DNA of 44,251 nt from Chloroflexota bacterium (GTDB lineage: Bacteria; Chloroflexota; Dehalococcoidia; UBA2247; JAUWOP01): NCBI GenBank assembly GCA_030612045.1, contig JAUWOP010000006.1:1-44251 (forward strand). Direction: 5' to 3'. Under the pieces are notes generated by a model. It ran no database searches and had not been told where the DNA came from. It worked only from the letters and a program-made list of their open reading frames with translations. Positions 34,189 to 41,994 of this stretch are shown here, one piece after another. A program made the position numbers and the translations under genes. Each line of letters starts with the position of its first letter. The stretch's first letter is position 1.

Positions 34189-36591
34189 TCAGACGAGGCT
34201 TTGCTCGGTTCTCCTCATAATATCATTCTGCAGTCCTCTGCTCAGGTCTATAAAATAGGCGGCATATCCGGCTACCCTTATTATCAAATCGGTATGTTTC
34301 TCAGGATACTTTTGGGCATCGAGTAGTCTCTCTTTATTTATCACATTGAATTGGACATGGTGAATACCCAGGTCCGCCCAGGTTTTGAGATAGTTGGCAA
34401 ATGTCTCCCTGTTCTTACCTTCCAGGAATTGAGGTGTCCATCTCTGATTAAGAAGATGATTACAGGAAAGCAGGGGGTCTATCTTCGACACAGACCTGAG
34501 TACTGCTGTGGGTCCCCTTACATCTTGACCTTGTGCTGGAGAGATAGTGCCATCATGGAAAGCCTCTCCATCCATTCTCCCGTCAGGGGTAGCTCCTGTA
34601 TCATGAGCAAAGGTATAAGAGCTCACTACTACAGAACCATCCCAGGTGGCAGGAACGCCTGGATAGGTTATAAATTTCCCTAGCTCCCTTCCTGTCCTGT
34701 GGTGAACCTCAACAGCTATTTGGTCAACATAGTCATCATCATTTCCGAACTTGGGTGCTTCATGGAGAAACATGTGGTGCAGGTCTTCCCTACCCTCCCA
34801 ATTGTGCTTCAGAGCATCTAGAAGTTCCGCCATGGTGACCCTCTTCTCTTCAAATACGAGTTTCTTCATGGCTGCCAGTGAGTCGGCTACATTGTTGGCT
34901 CCCACACATACTGCTGACCTTCTATTATAAGGGCTCCATTTAGTGCAGTCCTCTCTCTTCCTGATACAGCCGTCAATACAGGTAGAAAGGAAGGGGCGGG
35001 GGAGATATTCCTCAGTAAGAGCATCAACTACATTCCCAATATATAGCAGCTTCTCAGAGAAGAACTTAAACTGCTGGAGGTATGCCTCCAACACCTGTTC
35101 AACAGAGGTGAAGGTAGTAGGGTCAGGAGTAGAACAGCCTAATTGGTCACCACTGGATTTGTCTATGCCCTTATTTAAGGCAAGCTCCAGAAGCTTGGGT
35201 AAGAAGATATAGCCAGCGGTGGTTCGGTATATCATCTTGCCACAAACTATCCAGCCCATGCACTCACTAATTGCGTAATCACGGGCGTCTTCCAGTGGTA
35301 TTCCCTGTTTCATTAGCATAGGGACAAGTACCTTATCATTAAAGAATGCTGGCTGAGCTACTCCCGACCTTAGAGTATCGATAGCTTTGAGGATAAGCTC
35401 TCTGGGGGTCTTGTCATGATACCTTAGCCCTATTGGGGGCTGTATAGTCTGGAGCTCCCTGGAAGCATCTAAAACTATGTAGCTCATCTCATTAGTAACA
35501 TCCCTGCCCTCTGAATCAACTCCGCCAATAGTCACATGCTGCCAGGCAAGACCCCCCCCACCAACTCCTGTCCACATTGGGGGATGCAGGAATCCGTGCT
35601 CCATGAGCTTGACCCACAGACATTTTATTAGCTCCAGAGCATGCTCCCGATTAATCATTCCCTCCTCCACATCCTTCTTGTAGAAGGGATAGAAGGTCTT
35701 ATCAATCCTTATCCCCAGACCAATCACCGGCTGCTCAATAAAGTTGCACACCAGATGCACGAAGTAAGAGGATTGTATAGCCTCATGCAATGTCCTTGCG
35801 GGATTCTCTGGCACCCAGTTGCAGACCTCAGCTATCTTCTCTAGCTCCTTCTTCCTCGTGGCATCCTTCTCCACCAGTGATAACTCCCTCGCTTCCGCTG
35901 CATATCGCTGAGCCCACCTAATCCCTGCCTCGAGGGCTATTATCGTCGCCTCAAGGAAGTTTCTTTGTGCCAGGTAATCCCTGGCATGAATAGTTAAGTC
36001 ACTATCAAGCTTCTTTAACTGCTCCTGTGCCTCCTCTATTAACCCCTTTAAACCTGCTCGGAGTATCTTCTCGAAGTCAGGCGCAGCAGTATCAAAATGA
36101 TGAGCCCAGTAGATTGGCCCCTTATAATACCAGTAGGGCTTTATGCTTTCGGGGAGGAGGTCCCTTTCTTTGCCCTGCAGCGCTCTATTTCTCCAGTAGT
36201 AGTTTATCTCTCTCAGTTCCCTCTTGCCTTCCTCATCCAGCATGTCTTTATATCCGTCATTGAGAGCCTTCTCCAACCACCTCCAGTAAAGTTCGGGATA
36301 AGTACACATGGAGTAGGGGTCACTAGCAACATTACCTACGAGCAACTCCCTGTCCTGGATATATATGGTCATATTATCCAGTATGTGGGAGAGGGCTTTT
36401 GCTCTTCGGAGTACCGTTGGGCCCCCTCCTGTCTCTTTGTATGATTCTGTCAGTAATCGTGCCCGTTCGAGACATATCTTTACCCTCGGGCGATATGCCT
36501 TGCCCCCCTCTACTACTTCAAACCCTCTTCGGACATCCTTGATAGCCTTGACACATACCCTGTCTCTTAATTCCTCAACCCTGCTGCCCAT
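34189..36591 (-). CDS. glycyl radical enzyme (PFL/glycerol dehydratase superfamily), substrate unknown
   Basis: 800 aa. The C-terminal radical loop IIRVAGYAAYFIDLSRGLQ places the radical on Gly775. The thiyl cysteine is Cys444 in YAISECMGWIV. In the dehydratase/eliminase group the cysteine is followed by x-Glu (CVE); here it is Met-Gly, so it is not a standard diol, choline or isethionate enzyme, and it has no Cys-Cys pair like PFL. The N-terminal PFL domain (RVKICLERARLLTESYKETG, DRELLVGNVASDPYS) is typical. No radical-SAM activase is encoded in the window. The gene is coupled to pyrF. Confidence 0.9.
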   Translation of the reverse strand: MGSRVEELRDRVCVKAIKDVRRGFEVVEGGKAYRPRVKICLERARLLTESYKETGGGPTVLRRAKALSHILDNMTIYIQDRELLVGNVASDPYSMCTYPELYWRWLEKALNDGYKDMLDEEGKRELREINYYWRNRALQGKERDLLPESIKPYWYYKGPIYWAHHFDTAAPDFEKILRAGLKGLIEEAQEQLKKLDSDLTIHARDYLAQRNFLEATIIALEAGIRWAQRYAAEARELSLVEKDATRKKELEKIAEVCNWVPENPARTLHEAIQSSYFVHLVCNFIEQPVIGLGIRIDKTFYPFYKKDVEEGMINREHALELIKCLWVKLMEHGFLHPPMWTGVGGGGLAWQHVTIGGVDSEGRDVTNEMSYIVLDASRELQTIQPPIGLRYHDKTPRELILKAIDTLRSGVAQPAFFNDKVLVPMLMKQGIPLEDARDYAISECMGWIVCGKMIYRTTAGYIFLPKLLELALNKGIDKSSGDQLGCSTPDPTTFTSVEQVLEAYLQQFKFFSEKLLYIGNVVDALTEEYLPRPFLSTCIDGCIRKREDCTKWSPYNRRSAVCVGANNVADSLAAMKKLVFEEKRVTMAELLDALKHNWEGREDLHHMFLHEAPKFGNDDDYVDQIAVEVHHRTGRELGKFITYPGVPATWDGSVVVSSYTFAHDTGATPDGRMDGEAFHDGTISPAQGQDVRGPTAVLRSVSKIDPLLSCNHLLNQRWTPQFLEGKNRETFANYLKTWADLGIHHVQFNVINKERLLDAQKYPEKHTDLIIRVAGYAAYFIDLSRGLQNDIMRRTEQSLV

Positions 36592-36714
36592 TATATGCCT
36601 CCACTAGACTATTCCATAAGCTATCTTATCTTCATAATGGTACAACTTTTCTAGTATTTTGTCAACCTCGAAGCCTTGTCTTACTGCTTCCGCTATAGTA
36701 AACTGGATAATATT

Positions 36715-37563
36715 ATGGAGAGGAGTATTCCTGTGAATAGCCCAAAAGGGAAACCAGATCATGCAGAGGGGGTAAATCTGTATGGTGACCTGAAGAGTTT
36801 TGACACCCTCGTGCTCATTATTGCTCTATTGCGCAGCCCCAAGGGTTGTCCTTGGGACAGGGAGCAGACTCACGCTTCTCTTAAGCCTAATCTGCTGGAG
36901 GAGTGTTATGAAGTGATAGAGGCTTTGGATAGTACAGGTGTTGTGAAAAAGGGAGATGGTTCCCTACTCTGTGAAGAGTTGGGTGACCTCCTGATGCAGA
37001 TAGTGCTTCATGCTCAGATTGCTGCTGAGGAAGGTAGCTTCGATATTGGTGATGTTATTGCTGGGATAGGTGCTAAACTTATCCATCGGCACCCTCATGT
37101 CTTTGCTGATGTAGAGGTGAAGGATGCTCATGAGGTATCTGCAAACTGGGAACTCCTGAAGCGTGAGGAGAAAGGTAAGGGCTCTATTCTTGCCGGGTTG
37201 CCTCGGGGGATGCCTTCTCTGGCATATAGTCAGGCGATGCAGCAGCGGGCAGCAAGGGTTGGTTTTGATTGGAAGGAGATGGGAGATATCATAGGGAAAC
37301 TCAGCGAAGAGATAGAGGAGCTGCAGCAGTCTGAGAGCCATGAGGAGATGGTTGAAGAATTTGGAGATGTAATATTCACCTTGGTGAACATTGCCAGGAG
37401 GTCAGAGATAGACCTTGAGGAAAGCCTTCGTCTGGTAAATGAGAAGTTTCGTCGGCGGTTTCAGTATATGGAGCAACTTTGCAGTGAGCGAGGGCTTTCG
37501 CTAGATATGCTAGTTTTGGAAGAGCAGGATGCTCTTTGGGATGAAGCCAAGCATCATACATAG
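36715..37563 (+). CDS. mazG: nucleoside triphosphate pyrophosphohydrolase MazG
   Basis: Hydrolyses NTPs to NMP and PPi for pool cleaning. 282 aa from ATG 36715; the TTG at 36676 in frame would add 13 unusual residues. Two MazG domains: RSPKGCPWDREQTHASLKPN with LLEECYEVIEAL (ExxE) and EELGDLLMQIVLH (ExxD), repeated later as KLSEEIEELQQ and EEFGDVIFTLVN. Full length for the family. Confidence 0.95.
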   Translation: MERSIPVNSPKGKPDHAEGVNLYGDLKSFDTLVLIIALLRSPKGCPWDREQTHASLKPNLLEECYEVIEALDSTGVVKKGDGSLLCEELGDLLMQIVLHAQIAAEEGSFDIGDVIAGIGAKLIHRHPHVFADVEVKDAHEVSANWELLKREEKGKGSILAGLPRGMPSLAYSQAMQQRAARVGFDWKEMGDIIGKLSEEIEELQQSESHEEMVEEFGDVIFTLVNIARRSEIDLEESLRLVNEKFRRRFQYMEQLCSERGLSLDMLVLEEQDALWDEAKHHT

Positions 37564-37659
37564 GTCTGGTGGATGCCCAACATGAGTGGTGTAGGCATTA
37601 CGAAAAAGCCTGAATCGGACTCAAAACTATTTTCTACTTTATAGGGAGCGAAAAATAAA

Positions 37660-39174
37660 ATGAAGATAAATGTTCTGAATGCTGATGTTACTACTATAGA
37701 AGGTCATGCCCTTCTGGTAAATCTGTTTGAGGGTGTAGAGAAGCCTGGTGGCGCTACTGGAGCTGTAGATGATATGCTAGGCGGCATTATTTCCCGGCTG
37801 ATTGCTGAGGGTGAGATTAAGGGGAAATTCAGTGAGATTACCTTAATTCATACCCTGGGCAGTATGCTTGTGGAGAGAGTAGTAGTATTGGGACTAGGTA
37901 AGCAGCATGAATTAACACTCGATAGGATTCGGCAGGTGACTGCTGAGGGGTGCCGCTTCTTGCGAAAAAGGGGAGTAAGGAAGATAACGACTGTTGTTCA
38001 CGGTGCAGGAATAGGGGGAATTGAACCAGCTATAGCTGCTAAAGCAGTAGTTGAGGGAAGTATCTTGGGGCTCTATAGCTTTAACAAGCATAAAACTGCT
38101 GGTGAGAAGCCTCAGGAGGTGGAGGAACTTTCTCTGGTGGAAAAGGAGATGGAGAAAATACCTGCTCTTGAAGAAGGGTGTGCCATAGGGGAGATAATGG
38201 CAGAGGTTACTTGTCTGGCTCGTGATGCTGTGAATGAGCCGGCTAACCTGATGACACCTGGTGACCTGGCAGAGTTAGCCCGTAATATGGCGCTTGATGA
38301 GAAGCTGGGGTTCACTGTCCTGGAAGAGGAGCAGATGCATAAACTTGGTATGGGAGCGCTTCTGGGTGTAGCTAGGGGAAGTAAGCAGCCACCCAAGCTT
38401 ATCATCCTTCGTTATAGTGGCAATCCCTCTGTTGAGGGAGCAGTGGGGCTTGTGGGCAAAGGAATAACATTCGACTCCGGGGGAATCTCTATAAAACCCT
38501 CTGAGAGTATGTGGGAGATGAAAGGGGATATGTCTGGCGCTGCTGCAGTAATTGCTGCTATGCGGGGTATTGCCAGAATAAAGCCGCAGATTAATGTAAC
38601 GGCTCTCATCCCTGCAACTGAGAATCTTCCCAGTGGAAATGCCTTGAAACCCGGTGATGTTTTGCAAGCGATGAATGGTAAGACTATCGAAATTATCTCT
38701 ACCGATGCTGAGGGGAGGTTAATTCTGGCAGATGCCCTGTGCTATGCGCGGCAGCAGGCTCTCTCTCCTATTATTGATATTGCAACCCTGACGGGTGCCT
38801 GTCATATAGCTCTGGGGGATATTTGTAGTGGGGTCTTCGGTAGTAACCCTGAGTTGGTGAGCCGAGTAATCAGTGCTGGTGAACAAGCAGGGGAGCGATT
38901 ATGGCAGTTACCGCTGTATGAGGAGTATAAGGAGCAGAATAAGAGTGAGGTAGCTGATGTTAAGAATACTGGGGGGCGGTATGGTGGTGCTATAACGGCA
39001 GCCCAGTTTCTGGCTGAGTTTGTAGAGGATACCCCATGGGTTCACCTGGATATAGCTGGGACCTTCCTTAGTGATAAAGAAAAGGGCTATAGGGTTAAGG
39101 GGGCTACAGGTGTAGGAGTGGGTACCCTGGTCAACCTTGTTATTTCCCTGGCACAAGCTCATACACAGGCTTGA
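37660..39174 (+). CDS. pepA: leucyl aminopeptidase (M17)
   Basis: 504 aa, cytosolic two-metal peptidase. Metal and active-site motifs: VGKGITFDSGGISIKPSESM with MKGDMSGAAAV, and STDAEGRLILADAL (usually NTDAEGRL). The N-terminal non-catalytic domain is complete. GGGAGCG before the ATG. It is the last intact housekeeping gene before the repeat-rich zone. Confidence 0.96.
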   Translation: MKINVLNADVTTIEGHALLVNLFEGVEKPGGATGAVDDMLGGIISRLIAEGEIKGKFSEITLIHTLGSMLVERVVVLGLGKQHELTLDRIRQVTAEGCRFLRKRGVRKITTVVHGAGIGGIEPAIAAKAVVEGSILGLYSFNKHKTAGEKPQEVEELSLVEKEMEKIPALEEGCAIGEIMAEVTCLARDAVNEPANLMTPGDLAELARNMALDEKLGFTVLEEEQMHKLGMGALLGVARGSKQPPKLIILRYSGNPSVEGAVGLVGKGITFDSGGISIKPSESMWEMKGDMSGAAAVIAAMRGIARIKPQINVTALIPATENLPSGNALKPGDVLQAMNGKTIEIISTDAEGRLILADALCYARQQALSPIIDIATLTGACHIALGDICSGVFGSNPELVSRVISAGEQAGERLWQLPLYEEYKEQNKSEVADVKNTGGRYGGAITAAQFLAEFVEDTPWVHLDIAGTFLSDKEKGYRVKGATGVGVGTLVNLVISLAQAHTQA

Positions 39175-39342
39175 TTATAGGTAACTACACAGGTGTACTT
39201 TAGACAGGATTTACCAGGATTAACAAAGGGGATAAGTAACCGTTCACCCGGTGTCATTGTCAGTAAAGCGAGGATGCTCCTCGCAATGCCATAGAAGCAG
39301 ATAAACACTTACTGGAAATCATTCAGGAAAGGCAATAGAAAG

Positions 39343-39570
39343 ATGAAAGTGTATCAATATACCGTGGTCTTTGAGCCGCTCGAAGAGGGAGGTTATGATG
39401 TCATTTTCCCTGCCATTCCCGAGATATGCACGTTTGGGAGAACGCTTGTAGAAGCAAAGAGGATGGCAGAGGATGCTCTTCGGTGTTACCTGAAGAGCGC
39501 CTTAAAGGGGAGGGAGTTGATTCCTGAAGAGCGGGAACCAACTATTGAGCGACTGGAGGTATCTCTCTAA
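39343..39570 (+). CDS. hicB: HicB-family antitoxin
   Basis: 75 aa: MKVYQYTVVFEPLEEGGYDV, then PAIPEICTFGRTLVEAKRMA, the HicB fold, without an extra DNA-binding domain. The hicA start follows its stop at once, so the pair is coupled. It is the second of three HicBA pairs and differs clearly from the other two. Confidence 0.9.
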   Translation: MKVYQYTVVFEPLEEGGYDVIFPAIPEICTFGRTLVEAKRMAEDALRCYLKSALKGRELIPEEREPTIERLEVSL

Positions 39571-39807
39571 GTGCAAAGGCTTCCAGTTGTTAAAGCTGAG
39601 GGGGTGTTAAGAGCTTTACTACGAGCCGGATTTTACATTCACCATCAAACGGGAAGCCATGTCCGCCTCCTTCACAGGACAAGACCAGAGCTTAAGGTCA
39701 CGATTTCTATTCATTCTGGAGATATTCCTCGGGGAACCCTGAAAAGGATATTAAAGCAGGCAGACCTTTCTGCGGAGGAATTTCTAGACTTACTTGGAAG
39801 GGAATAA
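39571..39807 (+). CDS. hicA: HicA-family mRNA interferase toxin
   Basis: 78 aa from GTG directly behind the hicB TAA. RLPVVKAEGVLRALLRAGFY, catalytic His in QTGSHVRLLH, and SGDIPRGTLKRILKQADLS show a complete HicA fold with the dsRNA-binding-like strands. No inactivating change is seen. Confidence 0.9.
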   Translation: MQRLPVVKAEGVLRALLRAGFYIHHQTGSHVRLLHRTRPELKVTISIHSGDIPRGTLKRILKQADLSAEEFLDLLGRE

Positions 39808-39832
39808 ATTCAGGAGAAAGAGGGATTTTACC

Positions 39833-39904
39833 ATGAAAAACCTCAAACTAATCAGGAGGGTGATGAGAGTTCTAGTTATTGGGGTACTGTGCCTAGAGTC
39901 CTGA
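39833..39904 (+). pseudogene. remnant of a secreted-protein start (signal peptide copy)
   Basis: MKNLKLIRRVMRVLVIGVLC, then a stop after 23 codons. The DNA (ACCATGAAAAACCTCAAAC, GTTATTG) closely matches the start of the beta-helix gene at 42395 and a second remnant at 41566. The rest has been replaced by repeats. Confidence 0.6.
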
Positions 39905-39946
39905 GTCCCACCCTCCTAGGGACTCTCGACTCCTGACTCTTGACTG

Positions 39947-40024
39947 GTAGTAGGGTGGGTGTAGCATAGCGAAACCCACCACCCAAGCACATTGTAGCTA
40001 GAAGGCGGGTTTCACCCACCCTGG
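39947..40024. repeat. GGTGGGTTTC-type palindromic repeat
   Basis: GGTGGGTGTAGCATAGCGAA faces AACCCACCACC, followed by GGCGGGTTTCACCCACCCTG. This is an intergenic palindrome type found widely in bacteria. It lies between the signal-peptide remnant and the third hicB. The stretch at 39895-39944 is also repetitive (GAGTCCTGAGTCCC, GACTCCTGACTC). Confidence 0.6.
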
Positions 40025-40075
40025 GAAATCTGTCACAGGACATTCTGGCTGAGTAGTTACGAAAGGAGAGATACA

Positions 40076-40282
40076 GTGGTCTATAGAGTAATAATTGAAA
40101 AAGGTGAGGATTTCGGTTATGTCGCGCACTGCCCCGCTATCCCGGGTTGTCATTCTCAAGGAAATACCATGGAAGAAGTAATTGAGAATATTAAAGATGC
40201 TATTAGGGGCTGTTTATCTGCTTTGGATGAGAAGTTGATTTCTAAGGGAAAGGAGCTAGTTTCGGTTGAGGTAACAGTCTGA
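40076..40282 (+). CDS. hicB: HicB-family antitoxin
   Basis: 68 aa from GTG 40076, with AAGGAGAG upstream. MVYRVIIEKGEDFGYVAHCP, AIPGCHSQGNTMEEVIENIK is a textbook short HicB. The inverted-repeat end at 40051-40060 lies 15 bases upstream, so any older promoter may have been displaced. Its TGA overlaps the hicA ATG. Confidence 0.92.
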   Translation: MVYRVIIEKGEDFGYVAHCPAIPGCHSQGNTMEEVIENIKDAIRGCLSALDEKLISKGKELVSVEVTV

Positions 40283-40506
40283 TGGCAAAATTGCCCGTGG
40301 TTTCAGGTAAAGAGGTGGTTAAAGCCTTTGGGAAAGATGGCTGGAAAGTCATAAGAAGGGCGAAAAGCAGACATATAATAATGAAAAGGGAGGGAATGCC
40401 AACTACCCTGTCTATCCCAGAACATGAGATTTTAGATCGTGGGCTATTAAGAGCTTTAATTCGTGATGCTTATATTTCTGTGGAAGGATTTAATGAGTTA
40501 CTGTAA
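40282..40506 (+). CDS. hicA: HicA-family mRNA interferase toxin
   Basis: 74 aa. It has KLPVVSGKEVVKAFGKDGWK, RAKSRHIIMKREG (catalytic His) and PEHEILDRGLLRALIRDAYI. In many HicAs the residue before Ser/His is Gly (GSH); here it is KSRH, so the His context is slightly changed. Its stop codon (TAA of CTGTAAC) is the first part of the GTAACTAC end of the next element, so the insertion touched or made the stop. Confidence 0.9.
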   Translation: MAKLPVVSGKEVVKAFGKDGWKVIRRAKSRHIIMKREGMPTTLSIPEHEILDRGLLRALIRDAYISVEGFNELL

Positions 40507-40704
40507 CTACACAGCCGGCAATTGATAGCCACAGAGTTCGCAGAGAACACCGAGGAAATGAACGAGAACTTGAAATTACAAATCCCAAGCACCAATTTCC
40601 AAACAAATTTCAATGACCAATTACCAAAATCTCAGACAGAGAACCACCAGGGTTTGATTATTGGAATTTCTGCTACTCGGTATCCTCTGTGGCTGAGTAG
40701 TTAC
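40503..40704. mobile_element. 202-bp inverted-repeat element
   Basis: The left end GTAACTACACAGCC and the reverse complement of the right end GTAACTACTCAGCC differ at one base in 14; GCCACAGAG lies inside both ends. The interior is non-coding junk text (CACAGAGTTCGCAGAG, ACAAATCCCAAGCACCAAT). No target duplication is seen (GAGTTACT against TATAAGAG). It shares its ends with 40913-41057. Confidence 0.5.
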
Positions 40705-40753
40705 TATAAGAGAAGGATATCTGATGCGAATAGAGTTTGCAGGGTTGGTGGGG

Positions 40754-40798
40754 AACCCAACGAACCCAACAAACTCAATAAACCCAAAGAACTCAGAT
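40754..40798. repeat. five 9-bp tandem units
   Basis: AACCCAACG, AACCCAACA, AACTCAATA, AACCCAAAG and AACTCAGAT follow one another. A 38-codon frame (40724-40840) runs through them with AGAAGGA upstream, giving NPTNPTNSINPKNS; it is probably not a gene. Same family as 18813-18839. Confidence 0.7.
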
Positions 40799-40870
40799 GA
40801 AGTGATGTCAGAATCTGAAAGTGTCGAAACTACCTGGTAAGGTAACACCAAAGGGGTAAGGGAGGTAGCA

Positions 40871-41233
40871 ATGGAAATAGCACCTGGAGTAGAGGTTAAT
40901 GAAAGAATCTCTGTAACTACTCGGGTTCATGGTTCCAGAGTTCAAGGTTAGAGAGCGATGAAATATGACGGGTTCAGGGGTTCAAGGGTTCAGAGTTAAA
41001 CCCAGTAACCGTGAACCGTGAACCAATAACCATGAACCTAATAACCTGAGTAGTCACGAATCTCTTTTGGGAAGCCTGTTATAAAAGGAACTAGAGTCCC
41101 TGTCGAGTTGGTACTTGGGAAACTGGCTGGGGGGATGGGTTTTGAAGAAGTCATGAGGGAATACGAGATTACCCTTGAGGATATACTCGCTGCTTTGGAT
41201 TATGCCTCGAAAGTGGAACCCATTGTGGCATAA
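40871..41233 (+). pseudogene. DUF433 antitoxin gene interrupted by a 145-bp element
   Basis: The first 14 codons (40871-40912, MEIAPGVEVNERIS) and the rest (41066-41233, FGKPVIKGTRVPVELVLGKL and on to EPIVA) are separated by 145 bp plus a duplicated GAATCTCT. Removing the element and one copy of the duplication rejoins the frame exactly and gives a normal 69-aa DUF433 protein, the antitoxin type usually paired with DUF5615 toxins. GGGAGG lies before the ATG. As it stands only about 20 codons can be read before a stop or foreign sequence. No toxin follows. Confidence 0.9.
40913..41057. mobile_element. 145-bp miniature inverted-repeat element with 8-bp target duplication
   Basis: The left end is GTAACTACTCGGG, the right end, reverse complemented, GTGACTACTCAGG; GGTTCATGGTT follows in both arms. 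GAATCTCT stands immediately outside both ends (40905-40912 and 41058-41065). The interior is made of GGTTCA-rich 9-bp-like units and has no gene, so any transposase must act in trans. It interrupts the DUF433 gene. Confidence 0.85.
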
Positions 41234-41565
41234 TCATAATCAGGTTCCCCAATAAGATGTCAACAGAGAGAATCAACGAAGAGGTTTACAAGTGCTTAAA
41301 CGGAATAAACCCTCATGGGCGGCTCTGCCCACCAACGAATCATGAAAATAGGCTGTCATTGCGAGCGAAGCGAAGCAATCTCATCGTCACCCCACCGAGA
41401 TTGCTTCGTCCCCTTCGCTTCGTTCGGGGCTTCGGCTCACACGCTCCTCGCAATGACAGATGTGGGAATGAGTCTATTTTCAGAGTAAAGGATGAAGAGA
41501 TGAGTAGAAATCTAATTGTCATCTCACCAGGAGAAGGTTAGAATAGGGAGAAGGAGGAAACAGCA
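41234..41565. other. 332-bp gap between the split DUF433 gene and beta-helix remnant
   Basis: Contains the second dispersed-repeat copy and no convincing gene on either strand. The expected DUF5615 toxin partner of the split DUF433 gene is not here. GGAGG at 41553-41557 precedes the remnant start. Confidence 0.5.
41306..41466. repeat. dispersed repeat, copy 2
   Basis: Blocks in the same order as at 16705: TAAACCCTCATGGGCGGC, GTCATTGCGAGCGAAGCG, AATCTCATCG, GAGATTGCTTCG and CTCCTCGCAATGACAGATG. The middle differs by a CTTCGCTTCGTTCGGGG insertion. Confidence 0.8.
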
Positions 41566-41770
41566 ATGAAAAACCTTAAACCAATCGGGAATGTGGCAGC
41601 GGGTTTGCTTATTGAAGCTTTGAGCAACTTGGCTGAAGAGACAAAAAACCTGGTATGTTGATGAAGACTTTCAAGATTACTCCGCTGCGGATTTCACCTA
41701 AGTTTAGGATATGGTGGATGCCGCCAGCCTTGAGGATGCCATCATTTTTACTTCGGCACCTAAAATTTGA
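41566..41770 (+). pseudogene. degraded start of a secreted beta-helix protein
   Basis: The first codons give MKNLKPIGNVAAGLLIEAL, nearly the signal peptide of the gene at 42395. After a frameshift the sequence reads TWYVDEDFQDYSAADFT, stop, V, stop, DMVDAASLEDAIIFTSAP, which fits the WYVDDD...ADFxxIQDAVDAASxGDTI start of NosD-type beta-helix proteins; the second stop (TAG) falls where Gln (CAG) is expected. The remainder is gone, replaced by the DUF433 gene. Confidence 0.65.
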
Positions 41771-41781
41771 GGGGGTGTATG

Positions 41782-41994
41782 ATGAATTCTAGGATTATCT
41801 CAGACCCGAGAATCTGTGGTGGGGAACCCTGTATTAAGGATACGCGCATTCCAGTGCATGTAATTCTCGGTCATCTTGCATCCGGTGAGGATTATAATGC
41901 TATTTTAAGGAACTTTCCTCGACTTAAGCGCGAAGACATCCTGGCCTGTCTCGAATATGCAGCGTATCTATCCACTGAAAAGGTAGCTTTGTAG
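41782..41994 (+). CDS. DUF433 antitoxin
   Basis: 70 aa from ATG 41782, six bases after GAGGGGG; ATG 41779 is also possible. MNSRIISDPRICGGEPCIKD, TRIPVHVILGHLASGEDYNA, then RLKREDILACLEYAA is the complete DUF433 helix-turn-helix-like fold. The toxin start GTG follows the TAG with no gap. It is an intact relative of the split gene at 40871. Confidence 0.9.
   Translation: MNSRIISDPRICGGEPCIKDTRIPVHVILGHLASGEDYNAILRNFPRLKREDILACLEYAAYLSTEKVAL

Larger units (their letters stand above)
39181..40060. mobile_element. possible GTRACTAC-ended segment carrying hicBA
   Basis: GTAACTACACAGG (39181-39193) and, at the other end, GGCTGAGTAGTTAC (reverse complement GTAACTACTCAGCC, ending 40060) have the same terminal sequence as the smaller elements at 40503 and 40913. 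They enclose a HicBA pair, a degenerate copy of the TCATTG/CTCGCAATG repeat (39252-39289) and a GGTGGGTTTC palindrome. No target duplication is visible (flanks GATTATAG and GAAAGGAG). The pairing of these two ends is uncertain. Confidence 0.25.

Noticed and set aside
39181-41057. Composite transposon with its own transposase
   Set aside because: No frame in the region resembles a transposase or recombinase; all coding capacity is toxin-antitoxin or remnants.
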